Shown here: piece after piece, positions 6,232 to 8,365 of the stretch | Layout: each line of letters starts with the position of its first letter | Position numbering within the stretch: position 1 is the stretch's first letter | Assembly (NCBI GenBank): GCA_026986235.1 | Contig: JALSOY010000210.1 | Location: 1 to 8,365 of the forward strand | Direction of reading: 5' to 3' | Source: Caldifarciminota bacterium | Lineage (GTDB): Bacteria > Hydrothermota > Hydrothermia > B15-G9 > WFZT01 | DNA: 8,365 nt | Translations under genes and position numbers: made by a program | The notes under the pieces: model-generated | What the model was told of the DNA's origin: nothing | The model's database searches: none | The model's input: the letters and a program-made list of their open reading frames with translations, nothing else

Positions 6232-8206
6232 GTATTTCTTCTCCCAGATGGGAATAAAGCATCCTGTACAACCCGTAATCCTTCATAATTCTGCGCACAT
6301 AGTTACGGGTTTCCCGGAACGGGATAAACTCAACAAACAGGTGTAAGTCGGCTGATATACCGGCTCTCTGATACTTTTTTATCCACCTATCGACCCTATT
6401 TTCACCAGCGTTGTAGGCTGCCAGTGCAAAAACTGGATTTCCCCGGTACCTATCGAGAAGGTAATTAAGATACCTTATCCCGAGTTCTATGTTGAAATAT
6501 GGATCGAACAGCTCGTCCAGCTTCACCTTCCTGCCTGCAATTTTTGACGCTGTCGAGGGCATCAACTGGGCTATCCCCACGGCACCTGCAGGAGAAACCG
6601 CCATGTGATTGAAGTGGCTCTCCTCCCTCAAAAGTGACACGAAAAGAAAAGGCTCCTCGGTCCTGCTCCTCACATACGACCAGTAGGCAAGGGGAAAGCC
6701 AAAGATTAAACTCCTCCTGTTTCCAGATCCCTTAAACCTCTTAAAAATCTCAACCGTCAGGTTGTCTGCACCTGTGAGATAAGCAAATTCAACACATTTC
6801 TGCAACCCACACCTCTTGAGGGCCGATAGCGCATGGGTATTCTGCCCGAGTAGAGTAAAGATACGGTACCTGTTCCAGAAAGAGTCCGGTTTTGATAAAA
6901 ACTTTCCATTCTTTTCTATCATTGGCAGAAGGATTGAATCAACATCAGGGAGTCTTTTCTCACCGTTGGTAATCCATGTAAAATAAGAATAAGGATGGTT
7001 TTTAACAAGTGAATCCCTGAAAGAGGACTCTCCGGAGATTTTGTACAACCAGAAAAGCGCCTGAGCACGGGCAAAAGAGTCGTCCGTTTTTAAACACCCT
7101 GAGAAAAACTCCGTCGCCCTCTTCTTTTCTCCGTAAATCATAAAAGTCAATCCCATACGCATGAGATACTCTGAAGACGGAATGCCTGAAGGTATTTTTC
7201 CCCTCCACTCCCTGAATTGGTCAGGGTGATTTATGAAAATAAAAGAAAGCTCGTACGAAGCGTACGCCCTGTACCGTCCTCCCCTTTTTATGACCCTTAG
7301 AAACAGTGGAACCGCTTTGTTGTACTTTTTCTTCCTCTCGTAGGAGAGGGCCACATAGTAGAGGAGGGAATCAGGGACAAGTCCCCTCCTGTAAAGTTTC
7401 AGGATCTTCGAATAATAACCTGCACGGTAATATGCAATAACGAGGTAATGAAACTTCCTTCTGAGTTTTGACTTCCTCAAAAACTTTACGGCCTCCCTGT
7501 ATCTCCCCCTGTAAAATGCGCTCAAGCCTTTATAAAAAGTGTACTTTCCACTCACATGTTTTAAAACTTTGTATGAAAAAGGGCTTTTGTAATACCGGGT
7601 CACGAGTCTGATTGCAAGCCTCCCGGCATTTTCCTTTTTAAACCTCCTGATACTGTAAAGATAGTAGAGGGCCTCTGCTCGATTACTGTACGATTTTATC
7701 CTTCTCCTGTGGATCCTGTAGATTTTTTCGTATTCCCTGTAGTGTCCGTTGGAATACATAAATCTCAGAGCCTGCATTATCGCCTGTTCCACAAAAGGGC
7801 TCTCAGGGTACTTTCTGGTGAGGATTTTCAAATCAACCGGTATGTAGGACTTCCTCTGGAGGTCAATGTTTTTGTTGATTCTCAGGTACAGCATAAAATC
7901 ACCGAGGTCCGGATACTTTATAAGTCCCCTTTCAACGAGTTCGTAAAAAATGCTGTCCCCGGCGGGGGTATTGTATGCAGAGTACAGGAAGGTGAAAAAC
8001 TCAGGCTTGTTTAAAGAGCTCAACCTTGTGGAAAAGTACTGATAAAGAATTTCGTACTCCCTCATCCTCAACAGGGAGACGATAAAGTAGAACTTTTCGT
8101 CTGGATTGGTAGTTGAGGCAGTGTTGTAAATAACCGGCCAGTTCCTCGTGAGTATGGCGTTGGAGAGAGAGGCTTTAAGGCTAAAAGCAAGGAGGAAGAG
8201 AATCAT
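6212..8206 (-). CDS. Slt70-like soluble lytic transglycosylase (GH23) with long helical-repeat N-terminus
   Basis: Lytic transglycosylases cleave the MurNAc-GlcNAc bond of peptidoglycan in the periplasm, leaving 1,6-anhydroMurNAc ends. Residue numbers here count from the upstream TTG at 8212 (subtract 2 for the ATG at 8206). A hydrophobic leader (about 3-18) precedes a long TPR-like α-helical region (about 35-510), as in the doughnut of Slt70. The C-terminal GH23 domain has LLREESHFN (527-535, with catalytic E531 aligned to the ES motif), SPAGAVGIAQLMPSTA (540-555), AAYNAGENRVDRW (598-610) and EFIPFRETRNYVRR (628-641). All conserved blocks are present, so it should be active. The 664-666 aa length is close to E. 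coli Slt70. ATG at 8206 is preferred over TTG at 8212; both sit just after a tRNA gene with no ribosome site between. The repeat region is unusually rich in Arg, Lys and Tyr. Confidence 0.93.
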   Translation of the reverse strand: MILFLLAFSLKASLSNAILTRNWPVIYNTASTTNPDEKFYFIVSLLRMREYEILYQYFSTRLSSLNKPEFFTFLYSAYNTPAGDSIFYELVERGLIKYPDLGDFMLYLRINKNIDLQRKSYIPVDLKILTRKYPESPFVEQAIMQALRFMYSNGHYREYEKIYRIHRRRIKSYSNRAEALYYLYSIRRFKKENAGRLAIRLVTRYYKSPFSYKVLKHVSGKYTFYKGLSAFYRGRYREAVKFLRKSKLRRKFHYLVIAYYRAGYYSKILKLYRRGLVPDSLLYYVALSYERKKKYNKAVPLFLRVIKRGGRYRAYASYELSFIFINHPDQFREWRGKIPSGIPSSEYLMRMGLTFMIYGEKKRATEFFSGCLKTDDSFARAQALFWLYKISGESSFRDSLVKNHPYSYFTWITNGEKRLPDVDSILLPMIEKNGKFLSKPDSFWNRYRIFTLLGQNTHALSALKRCGLQKCVEFAYLTGADNLTVEIFKRFKGSGNRRSLIFGFPLAYWSYVRSRTEEPFLFVSLLREESHFNHMAVSPAGAVGIAQLMPSTASKIAGRKVKLDELFDPYFNIELGIRYLNYLLDRYRGNPVFALAAYNAGENRVDRWIKKYQRAGISADLHLFVEFIPFRETRNYVRRIMKDYGLYRMLYSHLGEEILDRKAS
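6238..6245 (-). promoter_or_regulatory. Candidate ribosome site for the TTG start of merR
   Basis: GGGAGAAG on the minus strand ends six nt before TTG at 6231 and lies within the slt coding end. It favours the longer merR product, although the same bases also encode Slt residues and could match by chance. Confidence 0.45.
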
Positions 8207-8218
8207 TATCAATAAAAA

Positions 8219-8290
8219 AGCGGGCGACGGGATTCGAACCCGCGACCCTCAGCTTGGGAAGCTGATGCTCTCCCTCTGAGCTACGCCCGC
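8219..8290 (-). tRNA. tRNA-Gly (anticodon CCC)
   Basis: The 72-nt gene folds into a complete cloverleaf. The acceptor stem is GCGGGCG (8290-8284) with CGCCCGC (8226-8220), seven Watson-Crick pairs. The D-arm is GCTC/GAGC with a GGG-containing loop, and the anticodon stem is TCAGC/GCTGA. The loop TTCCCAA places anticodon CCC at 8258-8256, reading codon GGG. The variable loop has 5 nt, and the T-arm is GCGGG/CCCGT with loop TTCGAAT and one G-U pair. The discriminator base is U, as expected for bacterial glycine tRNAs. No CCA is encoded; a run of six T (8219-8214, including the discriminator) follows directly. The slt start is only 12 nt beyond the 3' end. Confidence 0.96.
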
Positions 8291-8305
8291 ATTTATGTGT
8301 CTTTA

Positions 8306-8335
8306 TTTATAACCTCTACCCCTCAAATGAGTCAA
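8306..8335 (-). promoter_or_regulatory. Sigma70-like promoter for the tRNA-Gly (and probably slt)
   Basis: On the minus strand, TTGACT (8335-8330, 5 of 6 to the -35 consensus) is followed after 18 nt by TATAAA (8311-8306, 5 of 6 to the -10 consensus). The expected start is near 8300-8298, about 8-10 nt before the mature tRNA 5' end at 8290, typical for a stable-RNA promoter. No other promoter is visible in front of slt, so this one may also drive slt, merR and uppP. Confidence 0.7.
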
Positions 8336-8365
8336 GGGAATTCTGAAAATCCTCTCCGGTCAAAA
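8316..8365 (-). CDS. Possible C-terminal end of an upstream protein (partial)
   Basis: One minus-strand frame is open from the right edge to a TAG at 8318-8316 and reads TGEDFQNSLDSFEG before the stop. The composition is plausible for a protein C-terminus, and it would continue the single-strand layout. With only about 15 codons visible, neither the family nor its reality can be established. If real, its stop falls inside the spacer of the tRNA promoter. Confidence 0.25.
   Translation of the reverse strand, partial: LTGEDFQNSLDSFEG

Noticed and set aside
8214..8226. tRNA acceptor 3' strand plus T-run as an intrinsic terminator
   Set aside because: The T-run follows the distant acceptor pairing rather than a compact local hairpin, so termination is possible but not supported enough to annotate.
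8327..8365. Plus-strand ATG opening a frame to the right edge (divergent gene start)
   Set aside because: No ribosome site precedes it, only 13 codons are visible, and it overlaps a good tRNA promoter on the other strand.

Overview
The window comes from a Gram-negative-type (double-membrane) bacterium. It encodes an outer-membrane Omp85-type β-barrel, a Slt70-like lytic transglycosylase, a membrane-anchored LytM endopeptidase and the YajC Sec accessory protein. Proteins are rich in Lys, Glu, Arg and Tyr, and AGA/AGG arginine codons are frequent, which hints at a thermophile. The secreted fusion of metalloprotease, propeller and Omp85 barrel resembles proteins I associate with poorly cultured lineages such as the WOR-3/Hydrothermae-like candidate phyla. 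That placement is a weak inference, not something the sequence proves.

Every recognised gene is on the minus strand, so transcription runs from high to low coordinates. The order is: a possible 3' end of an upstream CDS (8365-8316); tRNA-Gly(CCC) with its own sigma70-like promoter (8290-8219); slt-like lytic transglycosylase (8206-6212); a short MerR-type regulator (6231-5842); uppP (5845-5102); a 76-nt gap with a good internal promoter; an M23 endopeptidase (5025-4117); a large metalloprotease/propeller/Omp85 protein (4114-1349); yajC (1336-968); def (971-441); and the first 157 codons of fmt (471-1, cut by the window edge).

Packing is very tight: merR/slt, uppP/merR, def/yajC and fmt/def overlap, and the other spacings are 2, 12 and 12 nt. 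The 76-nt gap upstream of the M23 gene is the only sizeable non-coding stretch inside the array. It probably splits the array into two transcription units: tRNA-slt-merR-uppP, and M23-metalloprotease/Omp85-yajC-def-fmt.

Functionally this is an envelope block followed by a nascent-protein block. Slt cleaves glycan strands, the M23 enzyme cuts peptide cross-links, UppP recycles the lipid carrier for wall precursors, the Omp85 fusion sits in the outer membrane, and YajC assists the Sec translocon. Fmt formylates initiator Met-tRNA and Def removes the formyl group from nascent chains. No CRISPR array, insertion sequence, phage gene or clear intrinsic terminator was seen. The least ordinary item is the 921-residue fusion protein.
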